Positions 54,788 through 62,622 are shown, numbered from the stretch's first letter. The stretch is 64,000 nt of DNA from Pontibacter mangrovi (GCF_006385705.1 NZ_VFRQ01000004.1:367117-431116), one strand, 5' to 3'. Made by a program: numbers and translations. The notes: generated from the sequence alone by a model not told the origin.

Positions 54788-55555
54788 ATGAATAGGAAGC
54801 CATACTTTATACTTATCCTTTTTTCTTTTCTTTTATTTACCCCCTGGGAGGCGCTGGCGCAGCAGTACCGCTATAAACGCAACAGCAAAAGCAGCATGGT
54901 GCGTGAGCGCGGCTGGGTTGTGCTGCTGGGTGCAGGCGTAGCAGCCGTGCGCAGCGACATCTGCGGCAGCTGGGGCTGTAACGAGCTGGGGCCTAATGTA
55001 AGCGTGGGAGGTTTGTACAAGATCTCGCCCTACTTTGGCCTGAGCGGCACCATAGACTATGTGAAGCTGGGGGCGGTGGAGAAGAACCCCGAAGCGCCCC
55101 TGAACCTGGCCTTTGAGTCGCAGGTGCTGGAGTTTTCGGCCTCTGCCGTGGTCAACCTGTTGGATAGCTATGCCGGCTCGAGCAATTACCGCTCCAGCCG
55201 CAAGCGCCTGATTGTGCCCTACATCCGCATTGGCCTGGGGGCGGTATACTATACGCCTACTTCCTATCCGGCTAACAGCGAAAGCCTCGATGACTCGCAA
55301 ACCACGTACGACCCGGCCCGAAAGTATCCTGCCATTGCTGCCGTGGTGCCCGTCGGCGGCGGGTTGCGCTTCTACATTAACGACGAATTCAGCATCGCTC
55401 CCGAACTGACCTACCACGTTACCACCACCGATTACCTCGATAATGTGGGGCCAATGCTGATGAACGGCAGCCGCAGGGACGAGTTTGGCGTGGCCTCCAT
55501 AAAACTGCAGTACACGCCGGTGCTCAAGAACAAGCTTTTCTCTAAAAAGAACTAA
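54788..55555 (+). CDS. Exported outer-membrane barrel-like protein
   Basis: 255 residues from MNRKPYFIL, where the signal ends EALAQ; the longer frame upstream lacks support. The mature part has alternating strands, two cysteines in a DICGSWGCNELGP loop, and ends KLQYTPVLKNKLF. Unknown function. Confidence 0.75.
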   Translation: MNRKPYFILILFSFLLFTPWEALAQQYRYKRNSKSSMVRERGWVVLLGAGVAAVRSDICGSWGCNELGPNVSVGGLYKISPYFGLSGTIDYVKLGAVEKNPEAPLNLAFESQVLEFSASAVVNLLDSYAGSSNYRSSRKRLIVPYIRIGLGAVYYTPTSYPANSESLDDSQTTYDPARKYPAIAAVVPVGGGLRFYINDEFSIAPELTYHVTTTDYLDNVGPMLMNGSRRDEFGVASIKLQYTPVLKNKLFSKKN

Positions 55556-55644
55556 GCCAGGCGATATTTAACCACAAGTATCTGCCACCGTAGAGGTAAA
55601 GGCAGGAGCACACAGCTTCTGCCTTTACTTTTATACTTCATACT

Positions 55645-56664
55645 ATGAAAACGAAAGACAAGAACACACTTTTCTGGGTGGCGGCAGGCGTGGGGGCGCT
55701 GGCAGCGCTGAGAACGGCAGTGCGCAGTTTAACAGCCTACGACTTTAGTGGAAAAACCGTGTTGATAACCGGCGGCAGCCGCGGGCTGGGCCTGGTGCTG
55801 GCGCGGCAGCTGGCAACGGAGGGGGCAAAACTGGTGCTGTGCGCCCGCGACGCCACCGAACTGGAAAATGCCCGTCTGGAGCTGGCCGGCAAAGGAGCCG
55901 AGGTGCTGGTGCAGCAGTGCGACGTAACGGACCGGCAGCAGGTAAACGACATGATCACGAATGTGCAGAATGAGTTCAGCCCGATCGATGTGCTCATTAA
56001 CAATGCAGGCATCATCAGTGTAGGGCCTGTTGCCGAGATGACCGAGCATGAGTTTGAGGAGGCGATGAACGTGCACTTCTGGGGGCCGCTTTATATGACC
56101 TTGGCCGTGCTGCCGAGCATGAAAGCCCGTGGCGGCGGGCGCATCCTCAATATTGCCTCTATCGGCGGTGTGGTTAGCGTGCCGCACCTGGTGCCTTACA
56201 GCGCGAGCAAGTTTGCCTTGGTGGGGCTGTCGGAGGGGCTGCGGGCTGAGCTGAAGAAGTATAACATTACCGTGACCACGGCCACACCCGGCCTGATGCA
56301 GACAGGTAGCCCCGGCCATGCCATCGTGAAAGGCCACCACAAAGAGGAGTATACACTATTTAAGCTGATGGATTCCAGCCCGCTTACCTCCGAGCCGGCA
56401 GAGAAATCGGCCAGGAAGATGCTGAACGCGCTGCGGCACGGCGATGCCGGCGTTACCACCACCGCATTTGCCACGGTGGGAGAGCTGCTGCACCGGCTAT
56501 CTCCGGAGCTAACCACAGACGTACTGGCGTTGGTAAACGCGGCGCTTCCGGGGGAAGGAGGCATCGGCAAAAACAGGGTCTCAGGTCACGAAAGCGAAAC
56601 ACCCTTGTCGGACTCTTGGCTAACGGAGCGAACCAAAAAAGCTGCCATGCGCAACAACGAGTAA
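55645..56664 (+). CDS. SDR oxidoreductase with N-terminal anchor
   Basis: 339 residues. A short hydrophobic segment (9-22) precedes the Rossmann fold: TGGSRGLG (42-49), NNAG (119-122), catalytic Ser 172, Tyr 185 and Lys 189 (YSASK). A C-terminal extension of about 90 residues is beyond the usual SDR length. Substrate unknown, possibly lipid. Confidence 0.87.
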   Translation: MKTKDKNTLFWVAAGVGALAALRTAVRSLTAYDFSGKTVLITGGSRGLGLVLARQLATEGAKLVLCARDATELENARLELAGKGAEVLVQQCDVTDRQQVNDMITNVQNEFSPIDVLINNAGIISVGPVAEMTEHEFEEAMNVHFWGPLYMTLAVLPSMKARGGGRILNIASIGGVVSVPHLVPYSASKFALVGLSEGLRAELKKYNITVTTATPGLMQTGSPGHAIVKGHHKEEYTLFKLMDSSPLTSEPAEKSARKMLNALRHGDAGVTTTAFATVGELLHRLSPELTTDVLALVNAALPGEGGIGKNRVSGHESETPLSDSWLTERTKKAAMRNNE

Positions 56665-56739
56665 AGAACCAGAAATACCGGCTGAAGTTGCAGCCATACT
56701 TTGCGGCTGCTTATCTTCACCAGAACAATTAACCGAAGC

Positions 56740-57255
56740 ATGAAAATCCAAAACAGAGAGAAAGCCTATGATGGCTACTTTAAGATCTATAAGCTGACCG
56801 TTGAACAGCATGGCCAAACCTTTAACCGGGAGCAGTTTGACCGGGGCGATGCCGTGGCCGCGCTGGTGTTTGATACCGAAAAGCAGCAGTATATTTTAAC
56901 CAGGCAGTTTCGGGTGGGCTCGGAGTCGGAGCTGGTGGAGGTAGTGGCAGGCATGGTGGACAAAGGCGAGCAGCCCGAGGAAAGTATAAAGCGCGAGATT
57001 GAGGAAGAAACCGGCTACCATGTGGACAGGCTGCAGCATCTGCATACGTTCTACTCCTCGCCGGGCGGCACCACGGAGCGGGTGATGCTCTACTATGCCG
57101 AGGTAACGCAGCAGAAGGGGACAGGCGGCGGCAACGCCCATGAGCACGAGTTCATCGAGATCCTGCACCTGTCTCCTGCAGAACTGGACGCTTTGAAAAC
57201 GCCTGACGCCAAGACCATTATTGCACAGCAGTGGGCCAGGCTGCAACAAAAGTAG
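56740..57255 (+). CDS. NUDIX hydrolase, ADP-ribose pyrophosphatase type
   Basis: 171 residues from MKIQNREKAY. The complete Nudix box begins GMVDKGE and ends REIEEETGY, and SSPGGTTERVMLYYAEV follows, as in ADP-ribose pyrophosphatases. Cleaves ADP-ribose or GDP-mannose-like substrates. Last conventional gene before the cassette array. Confidence 0.9.
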   Translation: MKIQNREKAYDGYFKIYKLTVEQHGQTFNREQFDRGDAVAALVFDTEKQQYILTRQFRVGSESELVEVVAGMVDKGEQPEESIKREIEEETGYHVDRLQHLHTFYSSPGGTTERVMLYYAEVTQQKGTGGGNAHEHEFIEILHLSPAELDALKTPDAKTIIAQQWARLQQK

Positions 57256-57280
57256 CACATACTTTACCGTGTTTCCTGAG

Positions 57281-57316
57281 ATACCAGTTGTACTTAAAGT
57301 ATAACTGGTATTTTTT
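57281..57316 (+). terminator. Terminator of the NUDIX gene
   Basis: ATACCAGTT/AACTGGTAT stem with an AAAGTATA-containing loop and TTTTTT tail. The cassette array begins about 95 bp downstream. Confidence 0.85.
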
Positions 57317-57409
57317 ATAGTGTTGATAATATATAGTATATTCGGTAGCCCGATTCCGTATAGCCGCTGGATTTGGGCGTATAAACGGAATAACTCCTTG
57401 TACACACTA

Positions 57410-57416
57410 GTTGAGC
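57410..57416 (+). other. Left boundary core box GTTGAGC of the array
   Basis: Matches GTTRRRY and is the exact complement of the R'' box at 58197. No palindromic left half precedes it, so this is either an attI-like site or a secondary insertion point. Confidence 0.65.
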
Positions 57417-57436
57417 TCAATTAAAATTATAAAGAA

Positions 57437-58192
57437 GTGACCGAAGAAGAGCATAAAGCACATGAAGAAGAAACCGAAAGGAAAATTCGGGAAAATGTAC
57501 AGAAGTTTGGGTGCCATATTGTGCTGATTGAGCCTGATAATTATTTGCCAGGTTTTGCTTATTCTATTGGTCTTTATAAAAACTTTGGACACCCAGAGAT
57601 AATCTGCTTCGGCCTAAGTACAGACCTCTTAGGGTCATTTATCAATACAACCCGTGATTTAATTAAAGAAGGTCAGCAGCTCACTACAGGCAAATCATAT
57701 TCAGATTTTCTTGAAGATTTCGATGTGCAATTTTTAAAAGTAGATAAGGACCATCTGCCAGACTACATGGGTTACGCTAAATGGTTTTATAAAAGCTGGG
57801 ACTTTCCTGTTCTTCAACTTGTCTGCCCTGACAAAGAGAGCCATTTTCCGTGGGAAGAAAAGTTTAATAATAAATGGAAATTCAAGCAGCCTTTGCTGGA
57901 CAGGAGTACGGACTTCAAATTCTACGAAGAAAGAAATTTAGGAGTCTTTACCACCAAACAGGTTTTAGAAGGAGCTCCCATACTTTACGTTTATCACAAT
58001 GAAGACGGAGATTGGCAGTTCCACTCTTCATCAGAACCAGACATAAATGACTCTAAGCTCGTCTGCCTGGAAGAAATAGTGAAAATAGACCCAGCTATCA
58101 ACAAGATTTACTATCTTCCATATGGCTGGAGAGCTTGGCGTGAGTCAAAAGAAGCCGATTGGGAAACTGAAGAAGATACAGAAGAAGAATAA
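57437..58192 (+). CDS. Cassette 1: DUF4262 domain protein
   Basis: 251 residues, GTG start 21 bp inside the cassette. The first 25 residues are highly charged. The DUF4262 core follows: FGCHIVLIEPDNYLPGFAYSIGLYKNFGHPEIICFGL in overlapping parts, then a Trp-rich region. An acidic tail closes it. Cytoplasmic. DUF4262 has no known activity and recurs in mobile contexts. AT-rich codon use unlike the core genes. Confidence 0.8.
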   Translation: MTEEEHKAHEEETERKIRENVQKFGCHIVLIEPDNYLPGFAYSIGLYKNFGHPEIICFGLSTDLLGSFINTTRDLIKEGQQLTTGKSYSDFLEDFDVQFLKVDKDHLPDYMGYAKWFYKSWDFPVLQLVCPDKESHFPWEEKFNNKWKFKQPLLDRSTDFKFYEERNLGVFTTKQVLEGAPILYVYHNEDGDWQFHSSSEPDINDSKLVCLEEIVKIDPAINKIYYLPYGWRAWRESKEADWETEEDTEEE

Positions 58193-58196
58193 CAAA

Positions 58197-58262
58197 GCTC
58201 AACACGGCACAGGCTCCAAACTCGGCTATGCCTCGTTCACAGCCTGTCCAAATCCGTTATGC
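58197..58262 (+). other. attC-like site A
   Basis: GCTCAAC, 5-bp spacer, ACAGGCT, central part, AGCCTGT, 8-bp spacer, GTTATGC. Starts 5 bp after the stop codon. Confidence 0.75.
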
Positions 58263-58277
58263 CTCATTTTAAATAAT

Positions 58278-58757
58278 ATGAATTTATTTCCTTCACTGGT
58301 TTACAAAATTGAGTTACCTGACGATTCTACAATAGCTTTAAATCATCTACAACAAAATACAAAGCTTACCGACTTACTTGTTCTGGAGTCGACGGATAAG
58401 GCATTTATTGGGCAGGTAAAGGAAAATAGTTTTAAGGTAATCTCATCTGCAAAGTATGGAGCATTTTGTGTTCTAAGTGGTGACTTTCAAGGAAAAGTGG
58501 GTTCAATTGAAATAAGACTTCATCTTACATACAAAATACTGTCCTCAATTTTGATGTTGCTTCCAATCCTTTCCATTTTGTTGACACTTTTACGAAAAGA
58601 AGTAGAAAAACCTATTGGACTTATTCTTCCTGTATTATTAGGAATCTTGTTTGTGAGGTTTATTATCGTGGAATTAAATTTTAGATTAATTTCAAAAAAA
58701 GTATTGAATAGGCTAACTGGAATAATAAGAATAAGCGCAATAAAGAACGTGGCATAA
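58278..58757 (+). CDS. Cassette 2: hypothetical two-helix membrane protein
   Basis: 159 residues from MNLFPSLVYK; the longer frame crosses the recombination site and is rejected. A soluble N-terminal half of about 80 residues precedes two strongly hydrophobic helices and a basic tail. No family recognised. The stop codon TAA is part of the R'' box of the next site. Confidence 0.7.
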   Translation: MNLFPSLVYKIELPDDSTIALNHLQQNTKLTDLLVLESTDKAFIGQVKENSFKVISSAKYGAFCVLSGDFQGKVGSIEIRLHLTYKILSSILMLLPILSILLTLLRKEVEKPIGLILPVLLGILFVRFIIVELNFRLISKKVLNRLTGIIRISAIKNVA

Positions 58758-58819
58758 CAAGGTGCATGAGCCATGCTACGGCCGACGGCCTAGCACGTCT
58801 CATGCACTAGCCGTTGTGC
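58752..58819 (+). other. attC-like site B
   Basis: GCATAAC, 5 bp, GCATGAG; closing arm CTCATGC, 7 bp, GTTGTGC. The centre folds as TGCTA-c-GGCC-gac-GGCC-TAGCA with one unpaired C, like an extrahelical base. Confidence 0.8.
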
Positions 58820-58835
58820 GGTATACCTAGAATAA

Positions 58836-59561
58836 ATGAAGAAGATTCCGTTCCTCCTTTGGTGGGTAGTTTTGTTAGTGTTTTCTTGTTCGACAGAGCG
58901 AGAGACGAAATCTGGGATTTTCTGGAAAATTACTTCAAACGACGGAAATGAATCTTTTTTGTATGGGACAATGCATGAGTACCCTGAAGGACGAATAGCA
59001 GTAAGCAAGAAAGTTTTATCGGCTCTGAGGACATGCAAGACATTAGCACTTGAGAGAGATTTAAAGAATGTAGAAGACCAGCGAATTTTTCTTCAAAACG
59101 ATAAGCATAAGGTAGACCTAAAGGCAAACCAGGTGATTGCCAGTAGATACAACCTGAAAAGTATGGAGGGTGAGTTGGTAAGTGTTGCCAACAGCAATAA
59201 CATAAAAATAAGAGGGTTGGAAACTGCAAAAGAACTACTAGATGTGTTAGATAAGGTTCCGCATCGATATGAAAGCCAAACGGAGGAACAGACGATAGAA
59301 CATTACGAGCAGCTAATCAATATTTACAACAGCGAACTTATAGATTATTTCGCAGATGAGTTCTTGGTTAAAGAATTTGGTGATGAAACACGGAAGCTAG
59401 TAGTCAACCAGAGGACACTGAACTGGTTAGATGATATTGAAGGCTTAGTAAAAGAAGACAAGACATTCATTGCTGTAGGAATGGGGCACCTAGGAGGTAA
59501 AAACGGGCTATTGAATTTGCTGAAGAATAAAGGCTATAAGCTGGAAAGAATAAGATTATAA
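58836..59561 (+). CDS. Cassette 3: TraB/GumN family lipoprotein
   Basis: 241 residues with lipobox VFSCS (Cys 18). TraB/GumN motifs: SFLYGTMHE near the N-terminus, LALERDL, and terminal AVGMGHLGGKNGLLNLLKNKGY. Relatives are putative metal-dependent peptidase-like erythromycin-esterase-fold proteins of uncertain activity. Complete, in frame, so apparently functional. Confidence 0.82.
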   Translation: MKKIPFLLWWVVLLVFSCSTERETKSGIFWKITSNDGNESFLYGTMHEYPEGRIAVSKKVLSALRTCKTLALERDLKNVEDQRIFLQNDKHKVDLKANQVIASRYNLKSMEGELVSVANSNNIKIRGLETAKELLDVLDKVPHRYESQTEEQTIEHYEQLINIYNSELIDYFADEFLVKEFGDETRKLVVNQRTLNWLDDIEGLVKEDKTFIAVGMGHLGGKNGLLNLLKNKGYKLERIRL

Positions 59562-59569
59562 GTACAGCT

Positions 59570-59623
59570 GCACAACAACACCTAAAAGGCAGCTCCGCCA
59601 CCTTTTAGCCCAACACGTTAGAC
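59570..59623 (+). other. attC-like site C
   Basis: GCACAAC, 5 bp, CTAAAAGG, 11-base centre, CCTTTTAG, 8 bp, GTTAGAC (perfect GTTRRRY). Confidence 0.85.
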
Positions 59624-59637
59624 TAAATTAGTAACTA

Positions 59638-60042
59638 ATGAAAAAAGCTTTAATACTCTTAGGTGTAGTCTTTTCATTAGTGAGTTGTTCGGATGAACAA
59701 TCAAATCAAGATGAGGGAGAACTTTTATTAAGCAAACGTTTAGGTGCCGAAGAGGTGCAAATGTCTTTTAACTATAAGCACTCAGCTGGAAATGATGAAT
59801 TTATACTTCAAGAAAGTTATCTTTCTATTGACGTGTGCAATTCAGCTAAGATTAATAAAATCAAGCACAATGAGAGACTGTTTCAAAGGGAGGCCGAAAA
59901 ACTAAAAAGTTTAGTAGTGGACTCAATGAAGTTCGAGCCTCAAATGGAATATGATGAGTTGAGAATCAACTTTATTGACAGAAAGGATTTCCTGTTCTTC
60001 AAGAAGGAAGATACTAAAACGGTAACTTATCATTCTCTTTAG
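59638..60042 (+). CDS. Cassette 4: hypothetical lipoprotein
   Basis: 134 residues, lipobox SLVSC (Cys 17). Charged mature region with Lys/Glu pairs; no recognised domain. ATG 15 bp inside the cassette. Contains the only AAGTATA-family heptamer of the array. Confidence 0.7.
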   Translation: MKKALILLGVVFSLVSCSDEQSNQDEGELLLSKRLGAEEVQMSFNYKHSAGNDEFILQESYLSIDVCNSAKINKIKHNERLFQREAEKLKSLVVDSMKFEPQMEYDELRINFIDRKDFLFFKKEDTKTVTYHSL

Positions 60043-60070
60043 TATTATTGCGAATTTGAATAACAGCAAA

Positions 60071-60123
60071 GTCTAACAAAGCCTAAAGCACACCAAGGCG
60101 TGCCTTAGCCCAGCACGTTGGCA
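60071..60123 (+). other. attC-like site D
   Basis: GTCTAAC, 5 bp, CTAAAGCA, centre, TGCCTTAG, 8 bp, GTTGGCA. Arms differ by one G-T type mismatch. Confidence 0.8.
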
Positions 60124-60161
60124 GTAAGGCGAATTAAAGAATTCTTGATTAAAGTGACAAA

Positions 60162-60635
60162 ATGAAAGAATGGGCCTTTTTTATAGTGATGATAGCTTTC
60201 CCGCTTTTAGGGTATAGCCAAAAGAAGGTCTTCTTTAAGCCCCACATTTCCTATGATACCGCACAAGTAAAATGTCTTGGTAAAACCGTGCAGGTAGACA
60301 ATTCAGACACCTTAAACAATGTGTTCTTTGACGACTTAGAGTTTTGCATTAAGTTTAAAGGAGGTGAAGAAGCTTTAGTTAAATATTTGGTTGATAGTTT
60401 TCAAGTACCCGTCGATGATAAACATCATAATATTAGCGGTAAAGTACTTGCAAGCTTCACAGTCAATGAAAAGGGAGAAGTCGGGGATATTAAAATTGAA
60501 GAAGGTCTTTGTGAGGAAATAGATAATGAGGTGATAAGAGATATTTCTGAAATGCCTAAATGGATTTGGGACTGTGAAACCAAGCCAAGAAGGTCATATA
60601 AAACCAAGAGATTTGCTCCTTTTATCATACATTAA
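60162..60635 (+). CDS. Cassette 5: exported TonB C-terminal-like protein
   Basis: 157 residues with signal peptide to GYSQ. The second half resembles the TonB C-terminal fold (GKVLASFTVNEKGEVGDIKIEEG, then a helix and KRFAPFIIH), as in the many energy-transducer-like proteins of Bacteroidota. It lacks the membrane anchor and proline linker of true TonB. The central CIKFKGGEEALVKYLVDS motif is typical of that group. Confidence 0.72.
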   Translation: MKEWAFFIVMIAFPLLGYSQKKVFFKPHISYDTAQVKCLGKTVQVDNSDTLNNVFFDDLEFCIKFKGGEEALVKYLVDSFQVPVDDKHHNISGKVLASFTVNEKGEVGDIKIEEGLCEEIDNEVIRDISEMPKWIWDCETKPRRSYKTKRFAPFIIH

Positions 60636-60655
60636 GAGAACAAATAAAGCCCTTC

Positions 60656-60721
60656 TGCCAACAAAGTTCAGCCTTAACCCTTGCTACGCTACGGGCTTCG
60701 GCTGCACGAGTAACGTTGGCA
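60656..60721 (+). other. attC-like site E
   Basis: TGCCAAC, 5 bp, TCAGCC; closing arm GGCTGCA (one extra G), 8 bp CGAGTAAC, GTTGGCA. Confidence 0.85.
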
Positions 60722-60740
60722 CATATTGTAATTAAAAAAA

Positions 60741-61220
60741 ATGAAGAAGGCTTATCTGTCTGTATTCTTACTGGTTGTATTTCAAAGCCTTTGTTTCTCA
60801 CAAACTGTAGGGGAAAAGGAGTATAGAGTTACAATAAAAGAGTGGGCAATGGGTGCAGATAATTATTATGTCATAACTGCTGACTCTATAAAAATACGGA
60901 AGAGTGCATACCCTGAAGATATTAACTATACCTCCGCATTAACAAAAGAAGAGAGCCAGAAGATATTTGCCCCAATTGAAGCCGTTGATTTGAGAAAATT
61001 AGAAGAGCCTGTATATGTTTTTACAGCCCCACTACCTGAAGGTGAACTAAGCGACCATGGCTATCAGTATGATATAATGGTTCTTAATGGTGGAGTTACA
61101 AAAGGCTTCCATGTTGAGAGAGTCAAAGTAGACTTCTTATATGACTTTATCAAAGGGTTAAATCAGTATTTGCCTAACCAATTCAAGGTAGGGTATAATG
61201 ACAATTACCTGAAAAAATAA
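60741..61220 (+). CDS. Cassette 6: hypothetical exported protein
   Basis: 159 residues with signal peptide to CFSQ. Mature region beta-rich (EYRVTIKEWAMGADNYYVITADSIKIRK), no cysteine, no known domain. Similar short secreted proteins are frequent in integron cassettes; function unknown. Confidence 0.68.
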   Translation: MKKAYLSVFLLVVFQSLCFSQTVGEKEYRVTIKEWAMGADNYYVITADSIKIRKSAYPEDINYTSALTKEESQKIFAPIEAVDLRKLEEPVYVFTAPLPEGELSDHGYQYDIMVLNGGVTKGFHVERVKVDFLYDFIKGLNQYLPNQFKVGYNDNYLKK

Positions 61221-61224
61221 CAGG

Positions 61225-61292
61225 TGCCAACAAAATTCATAGTATATGCTACGGCTCCGCCTTGCCCACACTATGCACGAGTAACGTTGTAG
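61225..61292 (+). other. attC-like site F
   Basis: TGCCAAC, 5 bp, TCATAGT; closing arm ACTATGCA (one extra G), 8 bp CGAGTAAC, GTTGTAG. Very close in plan to site E. Confidence 0.82.
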
Positions 61293-61308
61293 AAGATATA
61301 GATAATAA

Positions 61309-61893
61309 ATGAAGAAGGGAATAATTGCGATTGTCTTCGCAGGCTTTTTGTCGCTACTCTTGTTTTACCTTTTAAGACCCAACAGTAATGTAGAGTTCTA
61401 TGATGGTTTATATGAGGAGCTATTGAAAGAAATGATGGCTGACAGTTCTGTGGTTGAGGCTTATGATGAAAATGGAAAACTAATATTTACAAGAAGAGAC
61501 ACTGTAAGCGAATCTGTGGAATTGGTCAACAGCCCATTGAGTGGGGATGTCTTTTACGGGCTTGCCAAAGATGAGGATAGAGGTTATCTAAAGAAGGAAG
61601 TCTTTAAGTATGAATACAGAAAAGAAGACTTGTCAGTGGGATTTAGCAATGATACTGCGTCGGCGTCGGCTCCTTTTGAGGCGGCTATTTACCTGAATAC
61701 AACAGACATAAAAAACGCATCTATAAGCATAAGAAATAATGATGCCTACACAGTTAAGCGGGAAGAGGGAGATTATAGAGTTAGGTATCTTTACAGAGCC
61801 AAAGCAACAAAGAAAGGAGTTAATACTTTCGAAGCAAAGGTAACTCTGCATGGGGAGGTGTACCCAGTTCAGTTCAACTACTTTGTAAAGTAA
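61309..61893 (+). CDS. Cassette 7: membrane-anchored hypothetical protein
   Basis: 194 residues. An N-terminal helix (4-23) anchors an otherwise hydrophilic, beta-rich exterior domain. Ends VYPVQFNYFVK; the C-terminal part resembles GldM-like Ig-type domains only loosely (AAIYLNTTDIKNASISIRNND). No family assigned. Confidence 0.68.
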   Translation: MKKGIIAIVFAGFLSLLLFYLLRPNSNVEFYDGLYEELLKEMMADSSVVEAYDENGKLIFTRRDTVSESVELVNSPLSGDVFYGLAKDEDRGYLKKEVFKYEYRKEDLSVGFSNDTASASAPFEAAIYLNTTDIKNASISIRNNDAYTVKREEGDYRVRYLYRAKATKKGVNTFEAKVTLHGEVYPVQFNYFVK

Positions 61894-61970
61894 AACAAGC
61901 ACCAGCTAACCCTACACAAGCTCTATACTCTACGCCTTGTTCCTATCTCTCAGAACTAACTACAGCATAA
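61894..61970 (+). other. Degenerate end site of cassette 7
   Basis: CTACAC at 61912 is one base short of the CTACAAC expected from the opening box GTTGTAG. ACAAG/CTTGT arms are recognisable, but no GTTnnnn closes it. Confidence 0.35.
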
Positions 61971-61974
61971 AAAA

Positions 61975-62622
61975 ATGATAAAAAAGCTATTTGTATTCTT
62001 TGGACTTGTTATCCTGGCGGTTTTCTTATATTACTTTTCTGTTATCCTGATAGCCAGGGCAAATACTAAGGAAATTGTTAATGAAGCTCTGGCATCTGAC
62101 AAGATGAAGCTGGAGCTTAATGATTTAACCGCAGAACAATTAGATGCCCTCCTAAAGATACAAGACCCCAATTTCTACAATCATAAAGGCGTTGACTTTG
62201 CCACTCCCGGGACAGGAGTTACGACTATAAGCCAGGGATTAGTTAAGATGTACTACTTTGAAAACTTTAAGCCTGGTCCTCAAAAAGTAAAGCAGACCCT
62301 TATTGCCAGATTCGCTTTTGACCCTTTAACCCCTAAAGACACCATCTTAAAGCTGTTCGTCAATGAGGCATACCTTGGGCAGGAAAATGGGAAACCTGTG
62401 AAAGGTTTTGAAGATGCTTCTCAGTATTACTTCCATAAGGAGTTTAAGCAGTTAAATTGGGATGAGTATCTTTCATTGCTGTCCATGATTCGCGCACCGT
62501 TCAAATTTCATTATTTCAATGAGCGAGAAAAGAACCTGGAACGAGTGGGAAGGATAAAAAAAGTATTGGCTGGTGATTATACTCCAGTTGACAATAGTGA
62601 CCTATTCTACGACAGAAGGTAA
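61975..62622 (+). CDS. GT51-like transglycosylase domain protein, catalytic Glu replaced
   Basis: 215 residues, one N-terminal helix and a glycosyltransferase-51 domain. The EDxxFxxHxG motif reads QDPNFYNHKG; GxTTISQGLVK is conserved; the RKxxE motif reads QKVKQT. Both catalytic glutamates therefore appear as Gln. ILKLFVNEAYLG and EYLSLLSMIRAP confirm the fold. Canonical members polymerise lipid II; this one may be inactive or a specialised binder. It lies just right of the cassettes and is also AT-rich. Confidence 0.75.
   Translation: MIKKLFVFFGLVILAVFLYYFSVILIARANTKEIVNEALASDKMKLELNDLTAEQLDALLKIQDPNFYNHKGVDFATPGTGVTTISQGLVKMYYFENFKPGPQKVKQTLIARFAFDPLTPKDTILKLFVNEAYLGQENGKPVKGFEDASQYYFHKEFKQLNWDEYLSLLSMIRAPFKFHYFNEREKNLERVGRIKKVLAGDYTPVDNSDLFYDRR

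Larger units (their letters stand above)
57410..61970 (+). mobile_element. Integron-type gene cassette array, seven cassettes, no integrase in window
   Basis: Seven units, each with one + strand gene; six palindromic sites follow genes 1-6. Opening boxes (GTTnnnn) and the following closing boxes pair exactly for cassettes 1-6: GTTGAGC/GCTCAAC, GTTATGC/GCATAAC, GTTGTGC/GCACAAC, GTTAGAC/GTCTAAC, GTTGGCA/TGCCAAC, GTTGGCA/TGCCAAC. The seventh (GTTGTAG) has only a degenerate CTACAC at 61912. AT-rich relative to the core. No tyrosine recombinase within the window. The right end is approximate. Confidence 0.85.
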
